Shown here: piece after piece, positions 15,115-24,117 of the stretch
Layout: the number at the start of each line of letters is the position of its first letter
How positions within the stretch are numbered: position 1 is the first letter of the stretch
Origin: Lachnospiraceae bacterium
GTDB lineage: Bacteria; Bacillota; Clostridia; Lachnospirales; Lachnospiraceae
DNA length: 40,184 nucleotides
Reading direction: 5' to 3'
Assembly: GCA_017620375.1 (NCBI GenBank)
Contig: JAFZQN010000150.1
Coordinates: forward strand, 1 to 40,184
Made by a program: the position numbers and the translations under genes
The notes under the pieces: generated by a model
Told to the model about the DNA's origin: nothing
The model's database searches: none
What the model saw: the letters and a program-made list of their open reading frames with translations, nothing else

Positions 15115-18100
15115 ATGGGTAATCTACTACCGGGAAGACTGAACACCGAATCCGGCAAGGATTATGAAACTTGTTTTTTTAGGGAAGTTTCGGATTTGGT
15201 GCAAAAAGAAGTCGGTACCTTGGAAGAACGAAGCAAAACGCTTAAGGAAACCATAGCCGTGTTTCAGGAGCAATACGCCGAAGGCGACTATGAAGTGGCA
15301 TCCCTTATTGACAACGCAGCAAACAGTTACCGTGACACAGTAGGAGAGTTAAAGGCTATCACCAAGAAAGCTCAGAAGCCTTATTTTGGCAGGATAATCT
15401 TTGACAATGACTCTGTATATATCGGACGTACCGGTATACGGCGTGATCAGGCAGACGTACTTGTAGCCGATTGGAGAGCTCCTATTTCCAATGCTTACTA
15501 CGAAAACGGTCTTGGTAATGTCAGTTTTAAAACCCCTGTGGGTGATGATGTAAACATCAATCTTACTCTTAAACGTACTTTTGACATATCCGACGGAAAG
15601 CTGAATGATTATTATGATTCGGAAGCTGCTACGGATGATGAACTCTTAAACAAATATCTGGCCAAAAACAAACAGGCTGTCTTAAATGAAATCATTGCTA
15701 CCATTCAAAAAGAACAGAACGATATCATACGAATGTCCCCTAAACACAACTTAATAGTACAGGGTGTAGCCGGTTCGGGAAAGACTACTGTCGCTATGCA
15801 CAGGATATCATATCTGCTGTACAACTACGGAGATTACATAAAGCCCGAAAGCTTCTACGTAATAGGCAGCAATAAGATGCTCTTAAAGTATATCACCGGT
15901 GTGCTGCCTGACCTTGGCGTGGACGGATTCGGTCAGATGACCATGGAGGGGCTTTTTACCAGACTGATGTATACCGACTGGGATCATTTCCGGTATGCCA
16001 TAAGGGAAACGGATAACAGTGACCCTGCTGCGGCGCTTAAGGGAAAGGAAGAGTATTTTGAGGCGTTAAAGGCTTTCCTTGATAAGTACGAGAGAAACGT
16101 GATAAAGACCGAGGATGTGATGCTCTATCCCGATCAGTTTACGGAAGGCTTTGAGAACGGAGTGGCGGGCATATACGACAGGCGTGAAAACCCTACCGGC
16201 AGAAAGAGCGGTCCGGTGTGCCTGCTCAGGGGCTCAGCCATTAAGAAATATATAGATGACAACCCGCAGTTTTCCGTACAGACGAAGACGGATTTCCTGA
16301 ACAACGAGATAAAGGAGAACCTGGAAAACGAACTCTCATATAAGGGCATGTCCTATACGGAAAAGGAAAGAAAAGCCATCAGAAGCGCCTACAGATGCCC
16401 CATAGGGGAGAAGGAGTTTAAGGGCTCGATATATAAGATATATGATGACTTTATCAGTACCCTGGAAAACGCTGACAAGCTGAAGCCCACCTACAGGTAT
16501 GAGGAAAGAGAGGTTACCTGGAAGGCGGGGAAGAAGGCAGGCAGCAAAGGGCAGGAGACTCTGAAAGAAGCGAATACAAGATCAAGTGAGACGAGTAGCT
16601 CGGAAGATATAAAGAAACCCGTAAAACTTGCCCGTGTCAGGATCACGGAATATGATGTATATGACCTTGCAGCATTAGCCTACATCCACCACCGTGTAAA
16701 CGAGACCCATGTCATAAGCGAAGCTAACCACATAGTTATAGATGAAGCGCAGGATTACGGCATGATGGCTTATCTGGTGCTTAAGGAATGTGTGCATGAC
16801 TGCAAGTACACCATCATGGGCGACGTATCCCAAAATATCAGATACACCTCGGGACTAAACGACTGGACGGCGCTCAGAAAGCTTTACCTCACGGATGATG
16901 AGTACGACGGCTTTATGATGCTCAGGAAAAGCTACCGTAATACCATAGAGATATCACACTTTGCCACCAACATACTTAAACACGGCACATTTGAGATATA
17001 CCCAAGCGAGCCCATCATCAGACACGGGGAGGAGCCGGCATTTATCAAGGGTAAAAAGGCGGATCTCCCGGATAAGGTGGCAGAGCTTTGCAGAGAGTAC
17101 GAAAAAGAAGGCCTGTTCTCGATAGCGGTAGTCTGCAGGGACCAGAAAAAAGCCGACGCACTGAAGGAAAAGCTTAAGGGTAAGATAGAGCTGGTAGATA
17201 CCGATACGGAGGATGCCGAGTACGGACAGGGAGTCATGGTACTTCCGGTAACGCTTACTAAGGGTCTGGAGTTTGATGCGGTCATCATATACGACCCGGA
17301 TAAAAAGTCATACCCGGCTGACAACAGCCATGTAAAGCTGCTATTTGTAGCGGCCACACGTGCATTGCATAAGCTGTGCATCGTACACTCGGGTGACATC
17401 ACGGAGCTTTTTGATAAGGTGGATGAAGGCTCAGCCACCAGGTTTTTCGCTGAAGAGAAGCATCCCAAAGTGTTAAGCCGTGAGGAGCAGCGTAAGGCTG
17501 AAGACGATAAGAGAAACTTCATGGAGAATGAAGAGAATCTCTCAAAAGAGAAGGTGCTTGCGGAAGCCGAAAGAAGGACAAAGGAATATCTTGCGAACCG
17601 TACCGGAGCCTCCAGGACCGACGGAAGCTCGGAAGAGATAGAGAGAAGAAGAGCTGAGGAGAAGGAAAGGATAGCGGGAGCAAAGAAGACCACAGGATTT
17701 AAAAGTAATGAAAATGGAATGCCTTCAATAACCGGAGCGGAAAGAAATACAAAAGGAGGGCGTATTTCCGGTAAAGAAGATCAGAACGGCGGTAAATTCC
17801 AAAAGGATTTCCTCAGTGAAGTACCCCAGGAGCTTTTAAAACCTTCAGGACATGCGGTCGGGAGCTTTGCCACCAAGTGGATACACAAGAAAAATGACGG
17901 CATATATTTCCAGAGCCAGAACGGCATCATAAGGCTGCAGCCGATAGCGCCGAACATAGTGAGGGTAAGCTACTCCAAAGGGTTGATGCTGGATATACCA
18001 AAGTCAGATGCATATAAGAGCTTCCAGCTGTATAAGGATTTCGGTTACAAGGATTCATCCCAGACTGTGGAGATAACTCTAAAGAAGATGATGATACGGT

Positions 18101-18513
18101 ATGACAGGTACAGGGGAGCCTTCACATTCTATGACGGAGCAAAACGCGAGATACTGAAGGAAAGTCAGAACGAAGCCAGATACTACGATGAGAAAAAGAA
18201 GCCACCTGTAATGTATACCTTCTTTGAAGGAAAAAGCTCGGATGTGTTCTATATACATTCCGCGGGTGACGGAAGCCTCAATTACTTAGCCTCAAAGGCT
18301 CTGTATATCAATGAGGACGGCAAAATACCCTGTATAATAAAGAAGGAAAAGTACGCGATAATACCTCTCACGGTTTCCAAGGCAGCTCTCTGCAGGATGC
18401 CGGTAGTCGGTACATTCATAATGCAGGAGGATGCATACTCGGATTACTATCTGGTGGTGGATGACAACACCGACCGGTTGGTCGAAAGCTATCATAAGCT
18501 GACAGGGAAATAA
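15115..18513 (+). CDS. HelD/UvrD-like helicase fused to a GH31 N-terminal-like domain
   Basis: A protein of 1132 residues. The first ~770 are a HelD-type superfamily 1 ATPase: N-terminal coiled coil (~20-85), Walker A GVAGSGKT (217-224), motif II HIVIDEAQD (~539), and late motifs LTKGLEFDAVIIYDP (~710) and LFVAATRALHKL (~745). HelD recycles stalled RNA polymerase in Firmicutes. A long charged linker (~770-910) leads to a tail (~912-1132) that reads like the N-terminal beta-sandwich of GH31 glycosidases: GIYFQSQNGIIRLQPIAPNI with RVSYSK, YDRYRGAFTFYDGAKREIL, and YHKLTGK, the phrase that normally precedes the catalytic barrel, which is absent. GGAGG sits 7 bases before the ATG. The helicase part is secure; the tail assignment is from motif memory. 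Confidence 0.85.
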   Translation: MGNLLPGRLNTESGKDYETCFFREVSDLVQKEVGTLEERSKTLKETIAVFQEQYAEGDYEVASLIDNAANSYRDTVGELKAITKKAQKPYFGRIIFDNDSVYIGRTGIRRDQADVLVADWRAPISNAYYENGLGNVSFKTPVGDDVNINLTLKRTFDISDGKLNDYYDSEAATDDELLNKYLAKNKQAVLNEIIATIQKEQNDIIRMSPKHNLIVQGVAGSGKTTVAMHRISYLLYNYGDYIKPESFYVIGSNKMLLKYITGVLPDLGVDGFGQMTMEGLFTRLMYTDWDHFRYAIRETDNSDPAAALKGKEEYFEALKAFLDKYERNVIKTEDVMLYPDQFTEGFENGVAGIYDRRENPTGRKSGPVCLLRGSAIKKYIDDNPQFSVQTKTDFLNNEIKENLENELSYKGMSYTEKERKAIRSAYRCPIGEKEFKGSIYKIYDDFISTLENADKLKPTYRYEEREVTWKAGKKAGSKGQETLKEANTRSSETSSSEDIKKPVKLARVRITEYDVYDLAALAYIHHRVNETHVISEANHIVIDEAQDYGMMAYLVLKECVHDCKYTIMGDVSQNIRYTSGLNDWTALRKLYLTDDEYDGFMMLRKSYRNTIEISHFATNILKHGTFEIYPSEPIIRHGEEPAFIKGKKADLPDKVAELCREYEKEGLFSIAVVCRDQKKADALKEKLKGKIELVDTDTEDAEYGQGVMVLPVTLTKGLEFDAVIIYDPDKKSYPADNSHVKLLFVAATRALHKLCIVHSGDITELFDKVDEGSATRFFAEEKHPKVLSREEQRKAEDDKRNFMENEENLSKEKVLAEAERRTKEYLANRTGASRTDGSSEEIERRRAEEKERIAGAKKTTGFKSNENGMPSITGAERNTKGGRISGKEDQNGGKFQKDFLSEVPQELLKPSGHAVGSFATKWIHKKNDGIYFQSQNGIIRLQPIAPNIVRVSYSKGLMLDIPKSDAYKSFQLYKDFGYKDSSQTVEITLKKMMIRYDRYRGAFTFYDGAKREILKESQNEARYYDEKKKPPVMYTFFEGKSSDVFYIHSAGDGSLNYLASKALYINEDGKIPCIIKKEKYAIIPLTVSKAALCRMPVVGTFIMQEDAYSDYYLVVDDNTDRLVESYHKLTGK

Positions 18514-18521
18514 CTGAAAAC

Positions 18522-18548
18522 CCCTCTGTCCCTTCCCGGGACAGAGGG
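18522..18548. terminator. shared terminator between convergent genes
   Basis: CCCTCTGTCCC pairs with GGGACAGAGGG around TTCCC, between the helicase (plus) and the M56 gene (minus). The arm resembles the hairpin at 22887, a recurring local terminator type. Confidence 0.75.
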
Positions 18549-18554
18549 ATTATA

Positions 18555-21041
18555 TTATGATATGAACATGGTCCATCCTTCAAAGGACACTTCGCTTTCA
18601 GGTACGTTATCCTGAACTACTACAAATTCACCGTCTATCTTTTGCAGTTCGGTATATCTGGGGTATCCACTGTCGGTATCGTACTCCGCTATCATCGTGG
18701 CGACCTTTTCTAGCTTATTTCCATTTATGATGTACTGATTTCTTATGTTTCTGGCAGCATCTTCCTGATAGAAGTCATATATTTTACAGGTACGTGTATC
18801 AAATACTGCGTTGCATAACTCGGAATAACCTTCTAAAACCTCATACCTTAATGTATCATTATTCCAGATTATACATTCGCCCTTGCAGCTTTTACCTAAC
18901 AAACCATAGTCTATGATAAAATCCATATAGCTGTCACGCTGCATGTCAACCTTTGTTACCGGGGTACTGATGCTGTCCGGTTTGATATCAAAATCTAGCC
19001 TTCTTATCAGTGTCTGTCGGGTCTTGCCGTTGTTCCAGTGAACAAAGACCATTTTCCATTCAGACTTCTCTGTCTTTATGATTTGTATATCGCAGCCGGA
19101 ACCTTTTTCATAGCTTTCACCGCTTATGATCCCGCGATATGATATGACCTTTTCATCTACTTCCTTAAATGGGATATCAAACTCCGCACACAAGTCATCT
19201 TTAACTATCCTGTAATGACCGTCCTCCAACTCGCCATACATAAAAAGATTACATTTTATCTGTCTTTCTTCACCGGGATTAAGTATATACAAGAGTGAGT
19301 GAAAAATAACATTTGAGGCTGTCGGTATCCCATACCATTCATCATAAAGCTTCTGAAGAGTAAAGTCCTCTCCATATGTGAATTCTATACCGGAGTCATT
19401 GCGGTACTCAAGGGTAGCTACATTACCGTTCAAAGAAACCATCCTCAACGATACACCGTCTTTTTCGCTATATACTTCATTTGAGGCTTTATGACAATAT
19501 TTCAGGTCATATTTGCTAAGTATGGCTGCATTTGGCATTAGGATGCCGGAATCAAAAGATTTTTCCATAGTGCCTTCAAGTCCGGCTGCCTCGTCAAAAC
19601 ATTTTTCCAGGTCAAATTCCCCGCGATACAGGGAACTGTCGTTGGTCAGCCATAGACCGTCAGAATAGGTAAGCCATATATCCCCGTATCCTGAAGCATT
19701 TATACTTATACCATAGCATGGCTCATTCCAGTTCAGTAATTCATCCTTGCCAACCGATTTCAGTTTAATGCCGTTTACATCATCTATAACTTTCTGTTCC
19801 CATTCTTTGTCGAAAACAGTCCTTCGGGTTGTTTTCTCTCCATCAAATCTGTATAATTCAATACAGCTGGTTATGGGTGATGCATGCTCTAAAAGCTTTA
19901 CCTGTATTCCGGTATCTCCATCCCCTTGTCCGGTATCTTCAGTATTTCTTGAAAAAAGGAATATGGAAAGTCCTATCCCTGCTATGACTATTATAAGGAT
20001 CGAAATCCATAAAGCTCTTTTTTTGCAATTAACGACACTTTCAATCCTGTCCTTTATCTTTTCTTCACCAAAAGATACCAGTCCGGCTTCTTTATGTCTG
20101 TATCTTTTGGTATTGTCCAGTAAGACTTGGGCATAATCTGCCCTGTAGGTCTCATTTTTTCCCGATATCACTTTTTCATCACATGCAAGCTCTACATCTC
20201 TGCCAAACAGTATATAAGCCGCCCATACCCATGGCATGTACCAATACACAGAAAGTATCAGATATGCCAGAAGCTTTGTAATATGATCTTTTCTGGTGAT
20301 ATGTGCTCTTTCATGTGCAAGCACGAAGTCAAGCTGTTCGGAGCTGATAGAAGCGGAAACATATATCTTGGGGTTTAAGATACCAAAAATAAAGGCCGAG
20401 CTGATCGTTTCGCTTAAGTATACATCATCATAAGTGGTAAGAAGGGTTGCCGGTTTAAGGTTTTTCCTTATTTTAATATATCTTCGCGCCATCAACATAA
20501 GAAATATGCAGGTCCCTGCTAGCCAGATATACCCAAAAGTTGAAAAGATCAGGGCCACTTTGTCTATATCTTGTACGTGCTCGGCTGCCGTCTGTACATT
20601 ATCGGTAACAACCAGTTCATTATTTGCATTAGCCCGTATAGCGTCGTTTTCTATATTCTCTGTTGTTTTTTCTCCTTTGTTTTTAACAGTATTCTCCTGT
20701 TGGATAAACTCATTTACGGATATGGTCGCTTGACTTTCCGATACGGATACCGGCATGGTCATATTTGTCTGCGTAGTTATATCACTATATGTGTTCTCAG
20801 GCTCACCGTCATTTGTAAACATTCTTTCCATTATGTTTTCCGGTGAGATTTCCGGTATTGGTGCAAAGGCAGACTCTATCCTGAACGGGATTACCAGCCT
20901 GATAGCCGCAAAAATCCATAGAGCACACAATGCCGTCTTTGATGCCCTTTTCTTAAACACTATTCTCAATAAAACTATAATAAGGATTATCCCCAAAGAA
21001 TATATTCCCGTCTGTAACACAGCAGAAAAAATCCGATCCAT
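18555..21041 (-). CDS. BlaR1-like M56 membrane metallopeptidase sensor
   Basis: A protein of 828 residues. Membrane helices near 10-50 and ~170-190 flank a cytosolic M56 peptidase domain with the zinc motif HERAH (about 240) followed by ITRKDH; another helix (~345-365, WISILIIVIAGIGLSIFLFS) leads to a ~450-residue outer domain. That outer part is not a penicillin-binding domain: it holds an Ig-like module (TYGEDFTLQKLYDEWYGI ... LFMYGELEDGHYRIVKDD) like Pfam Big_14. In this family, signal binding triggers cleavage of the BlaI-type repressor. The gene starts one base after the blaI-like stop, same operon. The signal is unknown. Confidence 0.85.
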   Translation of the reverse strand: MDRIFSAVLQTGIYSLGIILIIVLLRIVFKKRASKTALCALWIFAAIRLVIPFRIESAFAPIPEISPENIMERMFTNDGEPENTYSDITTQTNMTMPVSVSESQATISVNEFIQQENTVKNKGEKTTENIENDAIRANANNELVVTDNVQTAAEHVQDIDKVALIFSTFGYIWLAGTCIFLMLMARRYIKIRKNLKPATLLTTYDDVYLSETISSAFIFGILNPKIYVSASISSEQLDFVLAHERAHITRKDHITKLLAYLILSVYWYMPWVWAAYILFGRDVELACDEKVISGKNETYRADYAQVLLDNTKRYRHKEAGLVSFGEEKIKDRIESVVNCKKRALWISILIIVIAGIGLSIFLFSRNTEDTGQGDGDTGIQVKLLEHASPITSCIELYRFDGEKTTRRTVFDKEWEQKVIDDVNGIKLKSVGKDELLNWNEPCYGISINASGYGDIWLTYSDGLWLTNDSSLYRGEFDLEKCFDEAAGLEGTMEKSFDSGILMPNAAILSKYDLKYCHKASNEVYSEKDGVSLRMVSLNGNVATLEYRNDSGIEFTYGEDFTLQKLYDEWYGIPTASNVIFHSLLYILNPGEERQIKCNLFMYGELEDGHYRIVKDDLCAEFDIPFKEVDEKVISYRGIISGESYEKGSGCDIQIIKTEKSEWKMVFVHWNNGKTRQTLIRRLDFDIKPDSISTPVTKVDMQRDSYMDFIIDYGLLGKSCKGECIIWNNDTLRYEVLEGYSELCNAVFDTRTCKIYDFYQEDAARNIRNQYIINGNKLEKVATMIAEYDTDSGYPRYTELQKIDGEFVVVQDNVPESEVSFEGWTMFIS

Positions 21042-21042
21042 T

Positions 21043-21408
21043 TTATACTCCTGTTCTTAAGTTGTCTATCATAGCTTGAAGTTCTTCTATATCCTTATCC
21101 GACAATTTTCCTTTTCTGATGAAGGCTGCCAGGAAATCAGGACTTGAGCCGTCAAATTTATTTGCCAACAGTTCTTCAACTTCAGCTTCCTGGGCTTCTT
21201 TTTCCTTTACGAGCGATGTCACTGTAGAGTTCTCGTTTTTAATGACGCCTCTCTCCGACAGACGTTTTATAACGGTATATGTGGTAGAATTCTTCCAGCC
21301 CAACTCCTCCGCACAAAGCTTGGAAAGTGCTCCGCTCTTTATGGGTTCGTGCTTCCATACGAGCTTACAAAAGCGATATTCACTTTCAAATATCTTAGGT
21401 GTTTCCAT
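21043..21408 (-). CDS. BlaI/MecI/CopY-family repressor
   Basis: A protein of 121 residues: winged-helix DNA-binding domain (~5-75; ESEYRFCKLVWKHEPIKSGA, LGWKNSTTYTVIKRLSERGV) and a C-terminal dimerisation helix region (EVEELLANKFDGSSPDFLAAF). GGAG lies 10 bases before the ATG. It should bind the palindromes at 21423-21496 and repress this operon until the M56 partner cleaves it. Confidence 0.9.
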   Translation of the reverse strand: METPKIFESEYRFCKLVWKHEPIKSGALSKLCAEELGWKNSTTYTVIKRLSERGVIKNENSTVTSLVKEKEAQEAEVEELLANKFDGSSPDFLAAFIRKGKLSDKDIEELQAMIDNLRTGV

Positions 21409-21422
21409 GTATTCAAATCTCC

Positions 21423-21496
21423 TTGTCTAATCTGTTAGACAAATTATAACAGCAACATTATAATATGTCAAGCATTTTTGTCTAATGTGTTAGACA
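21423..21496 (-). promoter_or_regulatory. blaI-type promoter bracketed by two operators
   Basis: On the minus strand TTGACA (21466-21471), 17 bp, TATAAT (21443-21448): both hexamers match consensus. Operator 1, TTGTCTAA-N4-TTAGACAA (21423-21442), touches the -10; operator 2, TGTCTAA-N4-TTAGACA (21479-21496), lies just upstream of -35. The arrangement fits tight autorepression by the adjacent BlaI-like protein. Confidence 0.85.
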
Positions 21497-21563
21497 TGCA
21501 GTTAATTCTCTGTGTCATACTAGATCAGGGACAATATTTATATCATAAGCTGACATCCAAATA

Positions 21564-21671
21564 CAGATTTTAGTGTTGAGTACAGATTTGACAGAAATTG
21601 CAGATTTGACAGATTTTGCAGATTTCAGATGTCAATGCAGAATTGACAGAAATCAAACCATGATGTATAAT
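21564..21671 (+). repeat. five-unit 18/19-bp repeat array containing the ATPase promoter
   Basis: Units begin at 21564, 21583, 21601, 21619 and 21638, spaced 19, 18, 18 and 19 bp, with consensus CAGATTTGACAGAAATTG; the first and fourth are the most divergent. The last unit contains TTGACA (21643-21648), the -35 of a consensus promoter with TATAAT at 21666-21671 (17-bp spacer). The units are adjacent, so this is not a CRISPR; it looks like a row of protein-binding sites upstream of the 21721 gene. Confidence 0.75.
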
Positions 21672-21720
21672 ATACAAAAAACTTGGAAAAAGATTATGTA
21701 AATATATGGAGGATATGGTT

Positions 21721-22875
21721 ATGTTTGAAAATCCGTTTTCACCTATATTCGGCGGAAAGCCGGGGGTATTCTTCGGACGCGAGTCAATATTGAAACTGTT
21801 TGATCATGCTATGATTGACACCGGAAGTGAAGATCGTGCTATCTTTGTTACGGGTACGCGTGGCAGTGGTAAAACTGCGCTTCTTGAACAACTTTCAATC
21901 AAAGCAGGAGATAAAAAAAGAGTTGTAATAGATTTAGGACCGGAAAATATGATAATGCAGCTTGTCCACGTATTGGCCGGATTTGATGAAGTAACAAAAA
22001 CAGTAAGTCCGCAAGCTAACGTGAATATTCTGGGAATTGGCGGTGGTGTTAGTACCGGATCGGTATCAAAGACTGAACGGATAGGAAGAGAAAACCTTCA
22101 AGAACTCTTACTGAAAGCGTGCTCAAATTCCAAAAAAGGAGTTCTTATTACGGTTGATGAAATACAAAAAGTTCCGATAGAAGATGTTTCGTCTCTTTGT
22201 AATGCATTCCAAATGGTGTCTCGAAAAGGCCATGATATCATGCTGGTTGTAGCAGGTCTCCCTTATGCTTATTCAGAAATCATCAGACACGAGGGATGTA
22301 CGTATCTAAGACGGGCAACTCATATAGAGCTTGGTTTATTCACATGGGATGAGGCAGAAGAAGCTTTTAAAAAAGCCTTCTCTCTCGTTAAGGGGTTAAC
22401 GGTCAACAAAGATTTAATTACAAAACTAAATCAGACCAGTTTTGGACATCCTTATTTAATGCAGCTTTTGGGATACCATCTTGTCTTGCTGATTAATGAC
22501 AAGGAAACAGGGAAAAAGCATCAGGTCGAAGAAGAAGAAATCGAAGAAGCTACAGCTAATGCCATATATGCATATGAACAACGTGCACTCAAGCCTCTCT
22601 TGGATGAACTGCCAAATAATGAAAAGATGTATCTTATAAAAATGTCGGAGTGTTTAAATAGCGACCGACTTGCATTATGTTCCGACATAGCCCGTAAAAT
22701 GGGTGTAAAGCAGAATAATCTGAGCAGAGCAAGAGCTTATCTCATAGATCATGGTATTATTGCTGCTCCCGAACATGGAAAGGTAATGTTTTGCATTCCT
22801 TATCTTGCAGATTTTGTTAAAAAGGATACGCAAGTTGCAGGAGCTGTAGAAATCGCTAGGCAACGTAAAGTCTGA
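21721..22875 (+). CDS. AAA ATPase with winged-helix tail
   Basis: A protein of 384 residues: an opening loop (NPFSPIFGGKPGVFFGRE) typical of this ATPase group, Walker A GTRGSGKT (45-52), Walker B VLITVDEIQ, and a C-terminal winged-helix DNA-binding part (LALCSDIARKMGVKQNNLSR with LIDHGII). Start chosen at 21721 (GGAGG eight bases upstream); the ATGs at 21706 and 21715 overlap or abut that site. It stands alone between the repeat array and a strong terminator. The winged helix makes it a fair candidate to bind its own repeat array. Biological role unknown. Confidence 0.8.
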   Translation: MFENPFSPIFGGKPGVFFGRESILKLFDHAMIDTGSEDRAIFVTGTRGSGKTALLEQLSIKAGDKKRVVIDLGPENMIMQLVHVLAGFDEVTKTVSPQANVNILGIGGGVSTGSVSKTERIGRENLQELLLKACSNSKKGVLITVDEIQKVPIEDVSSLCNAFQMVSRKGHDIMLVVAGLPYAYSEIIRHEGCTYLRRATHIELGLFTWDEAEEAFKKAFSLVKGLTVNKDLITKLNQTSFGHPYLMQLLGYHLVLLINDKETGKKHQVEEEEIEEATANAIYAYEQRALKPLLDELPNNEKMYLIKMSECLNSDRLALCSDIARKMGVKQNNLSRARAYLIDHGIIAAPEHGKVMFCIPYLADFVKKDTQVAGAVEIARQRKV

Positions 22876-22886
22876 AGCCAAGATTA

Positions 22887-22923
22887 TTTCCTCTGTCCAA
22901 CCCGGGACAGAGGAAATTTTTTT
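22887..22923 (+). terminator. strong intrinsic terminator after the ATPase
   Basis: TTTCCTCTGTCC pairs with GGACAGAGGAAA around AACCCG, then a T7 run. Confidence 0.9.
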
Positions 22924-22927
22924 AAAT

Positions 22928-23422
22928 GTAAAAAGCTGTTACGGACATACAGGTGAGCCGACATTATATTGGCAGCTGCGTGAGGACCGTGAGTTATACG
23001 GTTCCCCTGTTTCGTTCACGGTGGTAGACAAGGATACCCTGGACAGAATATCAGACGAGATAGCACACCTTGACATTGAATTAAACAAAGTATACAGTCC
23101 TGAGAAGGGTGAGTATTTGTATGGTTGCGTTGATTACGATAAAGCGCTTCCAAAAGTAAAAGATATCCTGAACAAGTATGATCTTGTGACACTGGATTTC
23201 GAGGCCATGCCTTCGCAGGTTATTGAAACCGCGAATTGCACATTCATATTCGGCAGGACAGACGGTATATTGAAATATAACAGCAATGAATTTGATGCTG
23301 ACAGCTTTGTGATCAAGAGAGAAAACGGCGAAGGAAATCTTGTTGCACGGTATAATTACGGTTTCATATTGGGTGCAGATGAAAAGGTATCTGTAATTAT
23401 AAACGGAAAGACATACAAATAA
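22928..23422 (+). pseudogene. 5'-truncated paralogue of the downstream anti-sigma gene
   Basis: The frame is coding-like from right after the terminator (CYGHTGEPTLYWQLREDREL) without a start codon or ribosome site; a GTG at 23021 is the first candidate start but cuts the domain. It matches the C-terminal third of the protein at 24110: ILNKYDLVTLDFEA versus LLDKYDPRSIKTIDA, DADSFVIKRENG versus DIDSFILRRDDG, and GFILGADEKVSVIINGKTYK versus GFVLGKDEKVTIEVDGETYR. Membrane anchor and sigma-binding part are missing. Probably a leftover of duplication or recombination. Confidence 0.65.
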
Positions 23423-23443
23423 TAAAGGATGATATCAGAAAAG

Positions 23444-23487
23444 ACCGGTGATGCTTTCTTCGGACAGAAGGATGTCACCGGTTTTTT
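23444..23487 (+). terminator. intrinsic terminator after the remnant
   Basis: ACCGGTGAT / ATGTCACCGGT arms enclose a CTTTCTTCGGACAGAAGG inner hairpin and are followed by six T. Confidence 0.8.
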
Positions 23488-23613
23488 AGTTTGGTGAATA
23501 AGGCGAAAGTATATTTAAAATTTTATTAATATATGATATATAATAATGTCAGGTTTTGATTAATAAATGCGTATTTATAGTGTAAGGATATCCAAACAGT
23601 GTTAGGAGGATAA

Positions 23614-24117
23614 ATGGACAAGGATGAATTTAACCGTATAGTGAGGTTGTTCTATGACGATGTTAAAAGGGTCGCATTTGTCGGATGTAAGGATATGTAC
23701 GATGCGGAAGATATCACGCAGACAACATTTATAAGACTGTTCCGTACATCCAAGACCTTTGAAACGGATGCTCATATAAAGAATTGGCTTCTACGGGTTG
23801 CCATAAATGAAAGCAGGTCGTTATGGAGGAATCCGTGGAAGACTAAAGTCAGCTTTGACATTCCGGAAAACATTTCACAGGGCAGAAACGAAAGTGTTAA
23901 ACAGCCGGAGGTTTTCGAAGCGATCCTGAGCCTAAAGCCTAAGAACAGAGAAGTAGTACACCTGTTTTATTTCGAAGAATACAGTGCAAAGGAAATAGCA
24001 GAAATGCTTGGTGTATCGGAAAACACTGTATTTAAGAGATTACAAAGAGGCAGAGATCAGATAGAAGAGTATATTCTTCGAAAAAAAGAGAGTAAAGGAG
24101 ATAAAACCGATGAGTAA
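23614..24117 (+). CDS. ECF-type sigma factor (second pair)
   Basis: A protein of 167 residues with region 2 at ~5-72 (MYDAEDITQTTFIRLFR, HIKNWLLRVAINESRSLWRN) and region 4 at ~100-155 (LSLKPKNREVVHLFYFEEYS, EIAEMLGVSENTVFKRLQRG). This is the usual clostridial ECF wording and compact length, unlike the longer sigma at 8515. AGGAGG lies 5 bases before the ATG. It overlaps the next gene by 8 bases. No TGTCCC/CGTTAT element precedes it, so it does not belong to the R1-R5 set. Confidence 0.9.
   Translation: MDKDEFNRIVRLFYDDVKRVAFVGCKDMYDAEDITQTTFIRLFRTSKTFETDAHIKNWLLRVAINESRSLWRNPWKTKVSFDIPENISQGRNESVKQPEVFEAILSLKPKNREVVHLFYFEEYSAKEIAEMLGVSENTVFKRLQRGRDQIEEYILRKKESKGDKTDE

Noticed and set aside
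16932-17693. Minus-strand open frame of 253 codons opposite the helicase gene
   Set aside because: It is very Ser-rich with no recognisable domain and mirrors a conserved helicase region; a shadow frame.
21564-21655. Possible CRISPR array
   Set aside because: Units of 18-19 bp are adjacent with no spacers and overlap a promoter; no cas genes nearby.
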